A DNA stretch of 64,000 bases from Miscanthus floridulus (Eukaryota; Streptophyta; Magnoliopsida; Poales; Poaceae), in the NCBI RefSeq assembly GCF_019320115.1, contig NC_089581.1:11595707-11659706 (forward strand), given 5' to 3'. The notes under the pieces are model-generated. The model was not told the origin of the DNA. It made no database searches and saw only the letters and a list, made by a program, of their open reading frames with translations. Within the stretch, counting starts at the first letter, position 1. Each line of letters begins with the position of its first letter. Below, piece after piece: positions 1-12,069 of the stretch. Position numbers and translations under genes: made by a program.

Positions 1-204
1 ATGGCAGCTCAAATAGTCGGGTTCCCCAACGGGTAACGGGGACGGGTAAACAGGGAACGTTCCCGTACCCGCTATACCCATCGGGTATGGATTCTTGCCC
101 ATTTAGATGCCCGCGGGTAAAGATATGATCCCATCCCCGTCCCCTAATGGATCAAATACCCGTCGGGTATCGGGTATCGGGTCCCCGTTGCCATCTTTAC
201 CCAT
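1..204. mobile_element. Fragment of a GGGTA-rich DNA transposon or MITE end
   Basis: This stretch is built of repeated CGGGTA/TACCCG words in both orientations and ends with GTTGCCATCTTTAC. Its reverse complement has the look of grass transposon termini that read 'GATGGCAACGGGTACCC'. The left end lies outside the window. No coding capacity is visible. The class (hAT-like or Mutator-like) is an inference. Confidence 0.4.
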
Positions 205-541
205 GTTGCACTGAACTCTCCTCCAATGGGTTGTTGTTAGTGGTGATCAATGGAAGAAGGAACCGAACTAAGGAGGATAAAACGAGCATGGAGGCATGCA
301 AGAGTAAGTATGGGACTATGTGCAGCAAGCTTCATGTGATACTTGTTGGTCCTCGGCTGCCCTGCATACGTAAACAGTTTCTCAGCACACTCACTTACTA
401 TGGCTAGAGGTAAAAGAAGATATTGAGAACAGCTCACACACACAGCACAAGCCCAGCGCTGGCCGAAAGCTTTGCTACTGGATGTGGCAAACTGAACTCT
501 CTTTACTGAGTTGCAGTGGGAAGCTATATATACAACTCTAC
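205..541 (+). pseudogene. 3'-end remnant of a duplicated gene, left part
   Basis: The sequence from about 205 to 330 resembles the 3' end and 3' flank of the broken gene at 13307-14045. Shared words include CTCCAATG, GTTAGTGGTGAT and GGATAAAACGAGCATG. The match resumes on the other side of the solo LTR at 6820-6905 (TATTTTGAGATGAAAG, TTACATTTGTCAGAG). So this is a second, more decayed copy of the same gene tail, split by the LTR insertion. Product unknown. Confidence 0.45.
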
Positions 542-546
542 CCATC

Positions 547-3500
547 TGTAGCATCCGGTTTTAAGAACAAAACCAGATACACACCATATGTGAGCCCAGT
601 AAATCAAATCTCACATATAGCTACAAATAAGGGTAATATCAAAAGACGAATGCTCAATATAGAACGTACTTAGTATAAAGAATATAACCTTAGATAGCAA
701 ACAGCGGAAAGACGCTCCGATCTTTGGGTGAAGCCTCCAATTCCACAAGGACAACTGAATGGTTGATCACGAGCATAATTTCTTCAATCTCTAGCAATCT
801 GGTACACATCTGGAATTTTTATCCAAATATTTGAAAAGTAAAACAAGTGTAAGTACATATCATACTCAACAAATATAACATAGGATTCATGAGGCTTAAA
901 AGGCTGACATTGGTTTAACTGCGATTAGCTTTTAATGAGTCACCTTTTAGCAATCGGATGGCAACAAGTTTATCACAAGCCCATATAAACACATGATCAG
1001 GTAAACATGAATAATGAATAGCATAAACAATTAATCATTAATGAAAATCTTTATCATCAGTATCATCAGTGTTCATCATCTATTCCGTAAGGGTTCCAAG
1101 ATAGCTCGTGACCGTGAGCACGACTGATATACCAGTTTTACACTCTGCAGAGGTTGTACACTTTCACTGTGAGTCGTGATTTACCCTTTCACCTAAGGTC
1201 ACGAGCCTCTTAACCCACTACCAAGGAAGATCGGCAAGATTCACTATAAAGCCTTTCAAAGATTCGTCTAACAAGTTAGGGCCATTAGATTCAATCGGCA
1301 AACAGATATAGGAACCTCCTATCGAATGGCACAATTTCATCACGACTATACACATAAGAGTAGATGTTGTAATATACCTGATTCAGCAAGCCATTCTTAC
1401 GCCAATAAAGTTAACCTCCAACGAGCTAGAAAAGGTCCTCATACTGAGCTAAAGCCAGAGCCATATAGCCCTCATAGTTGTACTGTAAGTCCCGGATAAT
1501 CACTTATAGATAAGTCCTTAGGGGGAGGAATCTAGAGCACCATAAAATAGTCCAATGCTCTAGCCCTCTTGTTTCATATTGCTAAAAACATCTTTTAGTG
1601 TTTATTGCATATACCATTAGTCAAGTTATAAGACCATTGTCTTTAATTGAGCGCTAGCATCATACTACCCAATGCAATACCCCATAGGTATCAAGGTACA
1701 AGATAACAAAATACTAGCAAATCTGGCAATCAAGGTAGACACATGCAGCATAAATTAAATGATTAAAAGTGTATAGGACAACAAAGAAGATCCCATGCTA
1801 TATTTGCCTTAAACACCGATCCTTCGATAAGCTTTAATCTTCAACGTTCTTCTTCTTCTTGATCACCACGTATATCTCACCGACTGGATGAAATTATAAA
1901 GCACCACACAAGCATCCATACAATCATACACGAAGCAAACAATAGAACTAAATCATAACAGTACACCAATCATAGAAAAATAAGTAAAAGAGTTTGAAAC
2001 ATGATTCTACGCATCGCTACGAACACATAGACGCGAGAGGCACTCTAATCGGAGCTTCGGTGAAAAAGATACATCTACCGATAGATCCGCTTTATACGCA
2101 GAAAAGAAAACTATAGGCTTCATTTATTTTAACTATATAAAAGCTTATATAAATTGAATTAAATCGAATTTAGATTCAAATTATAAAACTAAAGTAAAAC
2201 AAATCATATTTTATCTATAAAATCCAGATGCATAATTATTATTAAATTAGAGTTTAAACCATGAAATTCTAAAAATAGTGACATGGTAAACAATGTTACT
2301 AACGCATAGATCTCGTTGCAATGAATCTAGCACAACTTGAACGGGTCAATTCAGAGCTAAAACGTAGAAGATATGATTTAAATAAGATTTCCTTTGTTAA
2401 AATATTAGATTAAATCTAACCTCGAATTTTAAAAGTTGAAAACATATCTAACAGTAGTATGAACATGTCGATTATGAAATTACGAACCTACGCAAGTTGA
2501 ACGGATCAAACCGAAGTTAAAACGGAGAAGTTATGGCTAAAACAAAATCAATGGCAAATCTGTAAATAAGTGAAAACGTATTTTGCATCTAAACCGAAGA
2601 AACTACGTTTTCCAAAGAAGAAAACGTAATCTGTGATTTCGCTTTGGACCACGGGTTCTATTATTGAAAAGCGCAGGGACTCTTTAGCAAAATCGGCTGG
2701 CGAAGGGGGTACATTGTAATCTGGACTCTTGACTTAAGATCGGACTGGCCGCCGGAACAGGGAAAGAAGACGGCGGTGCCATTGCCGGCGTTGAGGAACT
2801 CGGCGGCAAAACTCGAAAACGACCTTAGGGGCCACGGTTCTCAACGGAGACGACACGGGAGGAGAGAGGAGGTTGAGGCGCGCTCACCTAGGGCGGGTGG
2901 GGACCTCCAAGTACCGGAGACGGCGCGTGGCTTGTCGAGTCAGTCGGCGGACAGCAGCGCTAGGTCGTGGCGTGCGGCTGCGGCGTTTCGGGCGAGGACG
3001 GTGCGAGATCGGGCGCGGGGTAGGCGGCACGGCGAGGTGCGGCTTTGTAACACCCTAAAAATTTGCATATTTTTTAAATAGGAGAAAATTGGTTAATTAA
3101 GCATTTCGTGGGAACTTGAACCTAGGAAAAATAATAAATTTTATTAAATTAAAATCAAATATAGGTCAACAACTATGAATGTGCATCCATGTTGTTGCAT
3201 AATATTTTGTATTGCTTGGTTGAAGTCGGGTTTCAAATTGAGTCGAAATTTTATTTTGAACTTGCTTTGGAAAAAATAGAAAAAGAAAAAAATAAATTTC
3301 CTTTCTCCTTCCTCTGTTTTCGGCCCAGTTGGTCGGCCTACCCGTGGCCCATTTTTTTCCTTTCCTAGGCCGCTGCTCTCCCTTTCCTTCCGCTCGGGCG
3401 AAGCCCAAGTCGGCTCTTCTCCCGCGCCGCACCGCGCCGGCCCTACAAGGCGTTGGCCCAGCTCCTCTCGCCCGCAAACCCGCGCGCCTTCCCTTCGCTC

Positions 3501-6500
3501 GCTGACCGCCCGGGCCCAGGCATCAGGCCTTCTCCTTCCTCTCGCCGTGGCTGGCTCGGACTCTAACTCGTGCCGACGCCATGTCCGCCACGATCTCCGT
3601 GATGCCGTGACGCCCAAGAACCCCACCCCCATAAACAGCCGCCTCCTCCGCCTCCTTATCCATCCTTGCTGCAAGCTCTTCGCCCAAGCAAGCTGCAGCC
3701 TCGCCCTAGCGCCGCCACGACAGCCGCCGTCCACCGAGCGCCGTGCCGCCTCTACTGCTTCCTAGTCATCCGTTTTGGCTCCGGTGAGATCCCCATCTCC
3801 TCCGCTTTCCCCCGGGCTTCTCCGTTTGAAAAAAATGAGCATTGTAGGGCCTCAATCGAGAGCTCCAGCAAGCCACCCATGGCGCCACTGTGGTCAAGCC
3901 GCCGCCAGTCCTGTTCCGGTCGGCAAGGCTTCTCTTCACCCGCCAGATTGAATCTCAGTCGTCCAGTTCTAATCCGACGGCCCTTAATCCCGGATACCCC
4001 TTCGCTGTTGGTTTTACAAAAAACCCCTTACAATTATTTCAGATTCAACCCGCAGTCCAAAGCGCAATTTCAGATTCTGTTTTCTATTCTTGAAAACGTA
4101 TTTTGGTTCGTTTAAATTGAAAATACGTTTTCAGGTATTTACAATTTTGCCACTCAACTTGTTTTAGCCATAAAATCTCCGTTTTAACTCCGATTTGATT
4201 CGTTCAAGTTGTGTTAGGTTCATAATTAAGTAATCTACATGTTTATACTACTGTTAAGTGGGTTTTCAACTTTTAAAATTTGAGAGTGGATTTAATCTAT
4301 TATTTTACTATAGGAAATCTTGTTTAATTCATAACTTTTCTGTTTTAGCTTCGATTTTCGTGATCTTCACGTCTGTTTGTTCATAGCAAGACATAGATTT
4401 GTTTTCCCAAACTTTTCATCTTGATTTTATGCAGTTGGTGTACTGTTCTAATCTATAGCTTTGTTTGCTTTGCATGATTGCTCCTGGATGCTTGTATGTT
4501 GCTGTGTTATCGAGTATAGACGGTGAGCAATTCATGGGAGATCAAGGCTATGACTTTGATGAGCAGGACCAGCAGGAGTACTTTTCTCAAGGCAAGTATA
4601 GCATGGGATCATCCTTATTTTCTATTCACTTTAATACATTAAATTCATGTTGCATGTGTCACCTTGATAGGAATTCCCTAGAATTGAACTTTTACCTTGT
4701 CACCTATGGGCTATGCATTTGGGTAGCTTCGCTAGAGCTCAATTAAACCAAGATCTTGTAACTTGACTAATGGTATATGCAATAAACATTAAAATATGAC
4801 TTTTAGCAACTTAGAAATAGGGGGCTGGAGTATTTAGCTACTTTCTAAATGCTTCAGATTCCTCTTCCTAAGGACTTATCTGTAAGTGACCATCTAGAAC
4901 TTACAGTACAGCTATGAGGGCTACATGGCTCTGACTTTAGCTTAGTATGAGGACCTTTTCTAGCTTGTTAGAGGTTACCTTTATGGTGCGAGAGGGATGT
5001 GTTCCGGGTTAGATATAGTGCGGCCTCTGTCCGTTAGTGTATAGGTTGCGCGTCATTGTGCCTGTCGGAAGGGGAGCCCTACATTCTTAGACCACAGAAA
5101 CCTAGCGGCCCTAACTTGTTAGACGAACCTTTGAAAGGCTTCATAGTGACCCCTGCCTGCTCACCTTGGAAGTGTTTTGGGAGTTGCAAACCTAGGCATA
5201 TGTATATCACGACTCACAGTGAAAGTATACAACCACTGTAAAGTGTAAAACTAGTATATTAGCCGTGCTCACGGTCACGAGCGGCCTTGGAACCCTTATG
5301 GAATAGATGAATACTAAGAATTATCTGTTTATGCTATTCATTATTCATGTTTATATTTGATCATGTGTTTTGCATTGGGAATTAAAACAACTTGTTGCTA
5401 CTCTTAAGCTAAAATTGTGACAACTAAAAGCTGAATGCTGTTGAACCTGTGTCAAGCCTTTTGAGCCTCATGAACCCCGTGTTACACTTGTTGAGTACGA
5501 CATGTACTTACGCTTGTTTATTTTCATTATTTAGATAAAAATCCTGGATGGGTAATAGATGGCTTTGGGTATGATAGTTTTTCCTGAGGACTACTAGACT
5601 TGTGGTCAACCAGTCGAATGTCCCTGTGAAATGGAGCTTCCGCGAGAGATCTTTTATTATTTTTCGCTATATTTATGTGATAACTCTGTCTTATTCGTGA
5701 TGTAATAAACACTTTTTATGATACTATTTATAATTTATCGGCTTATGTGTGTGACTGATCTTTGGGCGCACATTAGATTTTACATTCCATTTTATCCTTA
5801 AAATTGGGTGTGACAGGCTTGGCTTATATGGGACGGAGGAACTTGCGGCGCACGACATGCGAGCGAGGCGGGGGTAGGCGTGGACACGGACGGCGGCGGT
5901 GTCCGGCTTGGCTATGCGCGAGGAAGATGGCGCCCTGAGGAGTGGGCCAGCGCGGTCAGCGAGAGGGAGGAGAGACGCGGACGGCGCAGACCTAGGCCAA
6001 CGCGGCAATTGGGCCTGATGCGGGGGAGCTAGGGCCGTGCGGATTGGGCCTACGGTGGAGAAGGGAGAAAAGAGAGAGGGAGAATGGTGGGCCGGTGGGA
6101 GGAGAACAGGGCCGGCGGGAAGAAGCAAGCTGGGCATGCAGGCCGAAAGGGAGAGAGAGAGGAGGAGAGAGGGTTATCTTTTTGCCCAAATCTTTTTCTA
6201 ATTTATTTTAAAAACCAAATTCAAATGTAAACCAAATCAAATTCGAATATGTTTCCAAATATACATTTTCAACTCAAATAAAACGGCAATTTCGGTATAA
6301 ATTTGAACAAATTTTTAAAATTCTTTTATTTTTTTCAATTCCTTTTCTTTTATTTCAAAGCTATTTTTAATTTCATTTGCAAAAGGAATTTAAACCGTTT
6401 TGAATTTTCAATCAAAACCACTCAACCAAATAAATCAAATGCAATGGACATATATGCTCAAACATGCTGTTAACTTATGATAAATTTTAATTTAATGAAA

Positions 6501-6591
6501 AATTTTATTTTCCTATATTTCATGAGCACAAAATTCAGAAATAAATTATTTTAAACATATTTTCAAAAGAGGCAAATTTTAGGGTGTCACA
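547..6591 (-). mobile_element. Minus-strand solo LTR (about 3.27 kb) split by a nested LTR
   Basis: Read on the minus strand, the unit starts TGTGACACCCTAAAATTT at 6591 and ends GGATGCTACA at 547. It is flanked by a perfect 5-bp target-site duplication, CCATC, at 542-546 and 6592-6596. Subtracting the inner solo LTR (3046-5815) and its extra TSD copy leaves 3270 bp. There is no primer-binding site, gag or pol and no second LTR, so this is a solo LTR left by LTR-LTR recombination. TG...CA termini, a 5-bp TSD and the TGTRACACCC start suggest a long-LTR Gypsy family (Tekay/Del-like is a guess). Open frames inside are chance. Confidence 0.9.
3046..5815 (+). mobile_element. Plus-strand solo LTR (2770 bp) nested in the minus-strand solo LTR
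   Basis: It starts TGTAACACCCTAAAAATTTG and ends GGGTGTGACA, with a perfect 5-bp TSD, GGCTT, at 3041-3045 and 5816-5820. No internal domain follows either end. Its middle (about 4080-5720) matches the reverse complement of about 840-2620 of the surrounding LTR, including the block TCACGACTCACAGTGAAAGT. The two are therefore related LTRs in opposite orientation and together form a large imperfect inverted repeat. The GC-rich segment 3300-3780 gives long open frames on both strands that I do not regard as genes. Confidence 0.92.
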
Positions 6592-6596
6592 CCATC

Positions 6597-6920
6597 TAAT
6601 TCCTAGTACACAGACATGTCAGGCTGCCTATGCTGCTACAGTCACTAGATGTGACAGCAGGGCTGACTTTGACGCATGTCCCTGCTATGGCTACAGTGCG
6701 GCAGGGGAGCCTTTCAGTGCCTACCCCTGCCGCGGCTATAGTGCAGCAGCAAGGGAGCTCTTTCGACGCATGTCCCTGCCGTGTGTACATAGGGAGAGCG
6801 AGCAGATTACTTTACGATACTTATAGAACAAAGCATTTAAGTTTAATGGCTATTTATTTTGAGATGAAAGTCCAGCACTACTAAATTACATTTGTCAGAG
6901 TTTGAATTCTCTTAAACCTC
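6597..6920 (+). pseudogene. 3'-end remnant of a duplicated gene, right part
   Basis: This continues the remnant interrupted by the solo LTR. Positions 6820-6905 match 13955-14040, sharing ACTTATAGAACAAAGC-like sequence, TATTTTGAGATGAAAG, CAGCACTACTA and TTACATTTGTCAGAG. The intervening 6600-6800 carries three imperfect copies of a roughly 50-base GC-rich word around 'GACGCATGTCCCTGC' and 'GGCTACAGTGC'. No protein can be assigned. Confidence 0.4.
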
Positions 6921-9364
6921 AGAGCAAAACTTGTTGCAGGTGACCAAGTAATTCATTGCAGCAACAAGTGTACTGTCACTTAACACAAGTTTCAGAAAAG
7001 ATTCAATTATGAACGGTGAGGGCCTGTGGTACCATAACCGCAACCAGCACACATTCTTTTTAGCCCATATATAAGAAGGCCGACCGCATACCGGCCGCCA
7101 AACCAAAAGGCCTACCACACTACGATTGTGTTGGCCATCGTCTGACCGGCAGCAGCACCAGCTGAGCTTGATCGTGGCATGCTGCTGCTTACTGAATAAA
7201 GCAGTGAGTCGATCAGGGAGGACCTGTTGCTCTTTCCTAATTAAAACAAGTGTAGACGAGCATATCACATGATATGCATCCACATTGAATTAAAATTAGA
7301 TATATGTTGACCTAGTGCATGGTATCTTAATCTTCAAATTACTAATTATTAGAAACCTCCAACTTAAAAATCTAGCATTTTATTTTTGTTACACTCTAAT
7401 CATCATCGCCAATAATATCATTGGATCTACATTGTTTTCTAACAATTTACCTGCCCCTAGAATCATTTATAAAAAAAAACATAATCTAACACCCTAAATT
7501 TGAATGGAAATTAACCACATCTTCCATTATAAAAGATTCTTTAAAATAAAACCCAGAATTTAGATCAAAAATACATATTCTGCCATTATGATAAATAATT
7601 CAAAGTAATCCTTAAAAAATTTAACATGCATAGCTACATTTGCCAATATAAAAGAAAAAGTAACCCTTTAACTTGTACCTAAATTATCCACCTGTACAAT
7701 GCATTACGAAAAAATATCTAAAATATCCCTCCAATATTCAATAACTATAAAGTATGCTATATATGTTTATAAATTACAAAACGTCTACCCTGTTAAAATA
7801 AACACAGGCAGAAAAAAAAAACTCATGAAGCATAACAGTCCCTAACATTCCCTTAGTTTTCAATTGCCAGCAGCAATAGAGCAGCTTGGCAATGTATAAG
7901 GCCCCTTTGGCAGGATCTGTGTAACTGAATTGAATGTGCCAACCGTGCCCACCTTTTAGGAATAACTAGTCCATCGAGCCGTGCTCTCACACGGGTTAAA
8001 ATATTTGGAGTAAATATTTATATTAGAATTTACTCTTAAGTATCGTGATGTCATAGGATTTTAAGCCTATGCTATGTCAGTGTCACTTAAGATTAGTGGT
8101 AGAGCTTGATGTGAGATCTACGATGGGGTAGTAGTGTTTGATGATATCAATATTTAATCCTTATTATAATTGTTTACTTGAAAATAATCTTAAAGAGCAG
8201 GAAGATGTAGGCACCTATGGTCTGTACTAACCTCCTCATTTTCTCAACATGTTTGATTTTTTTATCAAAAATTTTTTTATGTACTAATGGTTATATTATC
8301 AATATGAATATGTCAAACATTTAAGTTAATATATATACATATCTATCTATTTCTCTATGTATGTGATTTGCATGATGGCGGCACAACATGCATGTTTACT
8401 TTAATCAATTTTAATGTATTAATATTTAAAAAATGGGCAATGCAGAAACATATTTGTGCTTATGCTTATTTAAACATGTTTTGATAAGCTACTAAAATAA
8501 TAATATAAAAATGTTACTTTACATTATCTTTCATAATGGCATATTGTAACATTATTTTATAGAACATAGAGTGCTTAAAATTATATTACAAATATTTATA
8601 TATTATAATATTTTAGTCAAAATGTGTACACTTATATTGAATAACATTTTCACGCTTGGTATGTTATTAAAATAATTAGCTATTCTAATGTATACATGTT
8701 TACTTGGTCTATACGGTGGAACATAGTACTTTTAACTTAACAGTTGTAGAAGTATATAATGTAGAAATATATATAGCTACTTTATAGATAATCTTTTTTG
8801 ATAGCTTATATTAGTAGTTATATGTTGCATGGAGTGTTTATTTTAATTTTATTGTATGCATGCTTCATTAACCGAGGAATCATTATGTAGGTAGAATAGT
8901 AGATTGTATGTTTATACAAGAGTTGCCTTCCAAAATGGCTCAAACTGACTGAATGGTATATGGTTGTAACAACTTTATATACCGGTAGTTTGGCTCACGC
9001 ATGTATCTTTGTTATTGGCTTTGATCATCTGGTATTTTATTAAAAGATTAACAAACCATGAACGTGATGGGTCCTGCATATGTTTTTTTTTTGTTGGTTT
9101 TGACATATTGCCTCTAATATTTTATTAATAGATCCATAAACATGATGGATCCAACGGATATGATATTTTATTTAATATTAATATATTAACCAAGTGAATG
9201 CGATTGGTTGGCTAATCTAATATTTTACATTAACCATTTATGAACGAACATATGTAAGATGGTTCAAGTTTTTTTTCTGTACGACGTTCTCTTTTTCTTT
9301 ATAACAAAAATAAGTTTATTGATAGATCCATAAATGTGATGGGTCCTCATATTTTATAATAATA
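6921..9364. other. AT-rich intergenic stretch, no gene seen
   Basis: The stretch is AT-rich and broken by stops in all frames. I see no RNA gene, intact transposon end or conserved protein. It is probably decayed repeat DNA. Confidence 0.5.
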
Positions 9365-11196
9365 CTAGGTAGCGTGCCTGTGCGTTGCTACGGGACAGTA
9401 AAACTTTTGTACTAAAAACACAAGGATCGCACGATAAAATAACAATACTGTGAAATTGTTAAAGTGACATTTAATCCAAAAAGCAAAATTCATGAAATTA
9501 ACATCGTCACGGAGTGCGCGGCGTCGTAGGCTCACCGACTCGGTAAGGGCCGAGCGACAACCTTGCTCATACCTATAACAATCCAAAACTTAATGCATTA
9601 ACCATGAATTTATGAGTAATCAAGTATGTTTTAGAGAAAGAAGAATTGATGTGGTAAAGATAGAAATGATAAATAGATCAACAGAACTATCAGAATTGTC
9701 ATGAACTCTTTAAGGTTTTTTCTAAATAGCTAGTTCTCAGTTTACTATACAATGTCAAATGATTTGTACATCCACTGGATAGTAATCTAGACACTAATAG
9801 ACTTCGATCACATTAGAGAAGTTGCTGATGCCAGCCCTTAATCTTTGTCCAAGAAAATACAAAAGATATGCCCTATAGCAATCGTCGCCTATGTGGCCGG
9901 TGTACAGTAGTCACCGATGGTACTTCTCCTCATCATTGGTCGCTCTTGGAGGCTGAAACTTCACGTCACCATTGAAATTGTAACATTCAACATTCAAGAA
10001 GAGAAGCACTACTGCAACATTCAAGCGGGGTATCAACATGCTGCAACACATCCAGATTAGCTCCTCATTCAGATAGGTTTCACACATCCAGCATCCAATG
10101 CAAGAAGAAGAGATGGGGATTAGGAGAGGAAGGTACCTGCCACGCGGCTTTCCTAGCCCCCACGCGATGCAGCCAGGCCCGTCGTGCCCGCGCATCTGGC
10201 CGCGCCAAGGCCGAGCTCGCAAAGCTTTGCTGGAGATGGGAGGCTGCCGTGAGAGGGAGCGCCACCGACGAGGGAGGAGCGCCGCCGTCGCCGGTGAGGA
10301 AGGAGCGCCACCGCCGCCGGCGAGGGAGGAGCGTCGCCGCGACTGGGAGGGACAAGCGTCGTTGGCCGTCGGGCGTCGGGTCACGAGAGAGACGAGGGGG
10401 GATTTTTCTTTTTTATTAGCCGCGGTATCGCAGGGGTCGGGGTGGGTAGACGGACGAACCAAAACAAATATCACAGAGGGTCGATGCATGATTATTGTTT
10501 CCTTCCATGCATGTGGCCTCAGGTGATCGATTTGTTTCCTTCAAAGCAGGCGGTGATCCTTTGAAGAACATCAATGTACCTCCCTTCCAGAGCAGCATGA
10601 TTTCGATGCATGATTATTGTTTTCTTCCATACATGTGGCCTCAGGTGATCAATTTGTTTCCTTCAAAGCAGGCGGGGATCCTTTGAAGAACATCAACGTA
10701 CCTTCCTTCCATAGCAGCATGATTTCGATGCATGATTATTGTTTCCTTTCATGCATGTGGTCTCAGGTGATCGATCTATTTCCTTTAAAGCAGGCGGATA
10801 TCGCAGGCATGGGCAGACGGACGAACCAAAATAAATATCACACTAAAAAAATATTCACGTTTTGTTCTTTTTAGTTGTAAAAGATTAATACATTAACCAA
10901 AAGTGAACGTGATAGTAGACCAATCTACTATTTTGTATTAACCAACTATGTAACGTACGAACGGCCAATTTTTCTTTTTCTTTTAAAAAAGATTTTATTT
11001 AGTATAATGGTAGAGGTGGGTAATTTTCTACAAAATAAAATAGATCTAATGGTTATGAATGGCTAGAGTTTTTTGATTTGATGGCCGGATATTTCTGATT
11101 AATGTGAGATTTTCTAGTATTTATCTTTTTTTCTAACACGTCTGGTGAAGATTAACGTGAAGATTTTATTGGAGCCTCTAATTAGTAACAGTAAGA
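9365..11196 (-). mobile_element. Non-autonomous Helitron, 1832 bp
   Basis: On the minus strand the 3' terminus is CTAG at 9368-9365, preceded by the imperfect hairpin CCCGTAGCAACGCACAGG, the layout of grass Helitron 3' ends. The 5' terminus reads TCTTACTGTTACTAATT, starting at 11196. The flanking host bases are A (5') and T (3') on that strand, the canonical A|T insertion with no duplication. No Rep or helicase coding sequence is present. The interior holds a GC-rich block (10140-10440) and a 122-bp tandem repeat. The 5' boundary is less certain than the 3' one. Confidence 0.65.
10446..10840. repeat. 122-bp tandem repeat, about 2.6 copies
   Basis: The word ATGATTATTGTTT recurs at 10488, 10610 and 10732, giving a 122-bp period with few differences between units. 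The array is bracketed by two copies of AGACGGACGAACCAAAA (near 10447 and 10814), so the duplication includes part of the flanks. It lies inside the Helitron. The short open frames across the array are by-products of the repeat. Confidence 0.85.
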
Positions 11197-12069
11197 TAGA
11201 GGCGGACAGAACGACCACCTTTTTCTAAATAAAGTTCTTTTCAGTAGTAGTGCCGGTATCAAAATCATTTTGCTCCGCGTAAACATAACCAGTCGTGGCA
11301 TTACAGCATCAATGCTACTTCAGCATGCAGTTCCCAATATGACAACCATCCTGAGCGCGGATTGATTGTGGTGCCGAACCTAACCATGTCAGCAACTCCA
11401 AAGTGAAATACGTCTGCTTGGTGCTTTCTTTTTCCTTCGACCTGTTGAACAGTTGTACGAGAGCTAAGAGCTGCGTGTGTCCTACTTATATTAAAGAGAA
11501 AGTAGTTTGTGAGCAAAAATTACTCCACGCCTAGTGCCAAGCACGGACCCCTCTCAGTCCCTCGTAGTGCTAACTGCTAAGACTGAGCCGAATTCTTCAG
11601 TTTTCCAGTCGGATGCCCGCTAAGCTAGCTAGTCCGGCAAATAATCCATGCTGACTGTCACTGTGAGACGGTTACACCTGACCCGATGGTCTCACAACAC
11701 ATTTCACCAGACTTGCCCACTCGAACAGGACTGCACATGCACGGAATGCACCGACCTCCACCAAACTTGCGGACGCCACTCATTCCAAGGTAGCAAACTA
11801 CGGATCCATTGCTCGGTTGAAGAACAAATATATATGTTAATAATTGAAGAACAACGAGGTAAATGGAGCATGCACCGGATGGATGCAAGAGGGAGTGTGA
11901 AGTGATCGATATCCACTAGTGAATAGTAGGTATATATAGCACAGATGGAGGTGAAAGCGTCAAACATGCCGCTGTGCTTTTACGTTTATTTATTTTCTCG
12001 GATAATGTTGCCTTTGCAAATTTGTTTGTCTATTTATTTTGGTGACATAAGTTAAGCTCTCTGCTGACT
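11197..12069. other. Intergenic stretch, nothing identified
   Basis: Short open frames on both strands around 11650-11970 overlap each other and show no recognisable protein. No element ends are visible. Confidence 0.4.

Noticed and set aside
3144..3765. 196-codon minus-strand and 72-codon plus-strand frames
   Set aside because: They lie inside the 2770-bp solo LTR; composition-driven frames rich in Arg and Pro without homology-like features.
10098..10526. 142-codon plus-strand frame and minus-strand partners
   Set aside because: GC-rich interior of the Helitron with frames open on both strands. It may be captured sequence, but no protein is recognisable.
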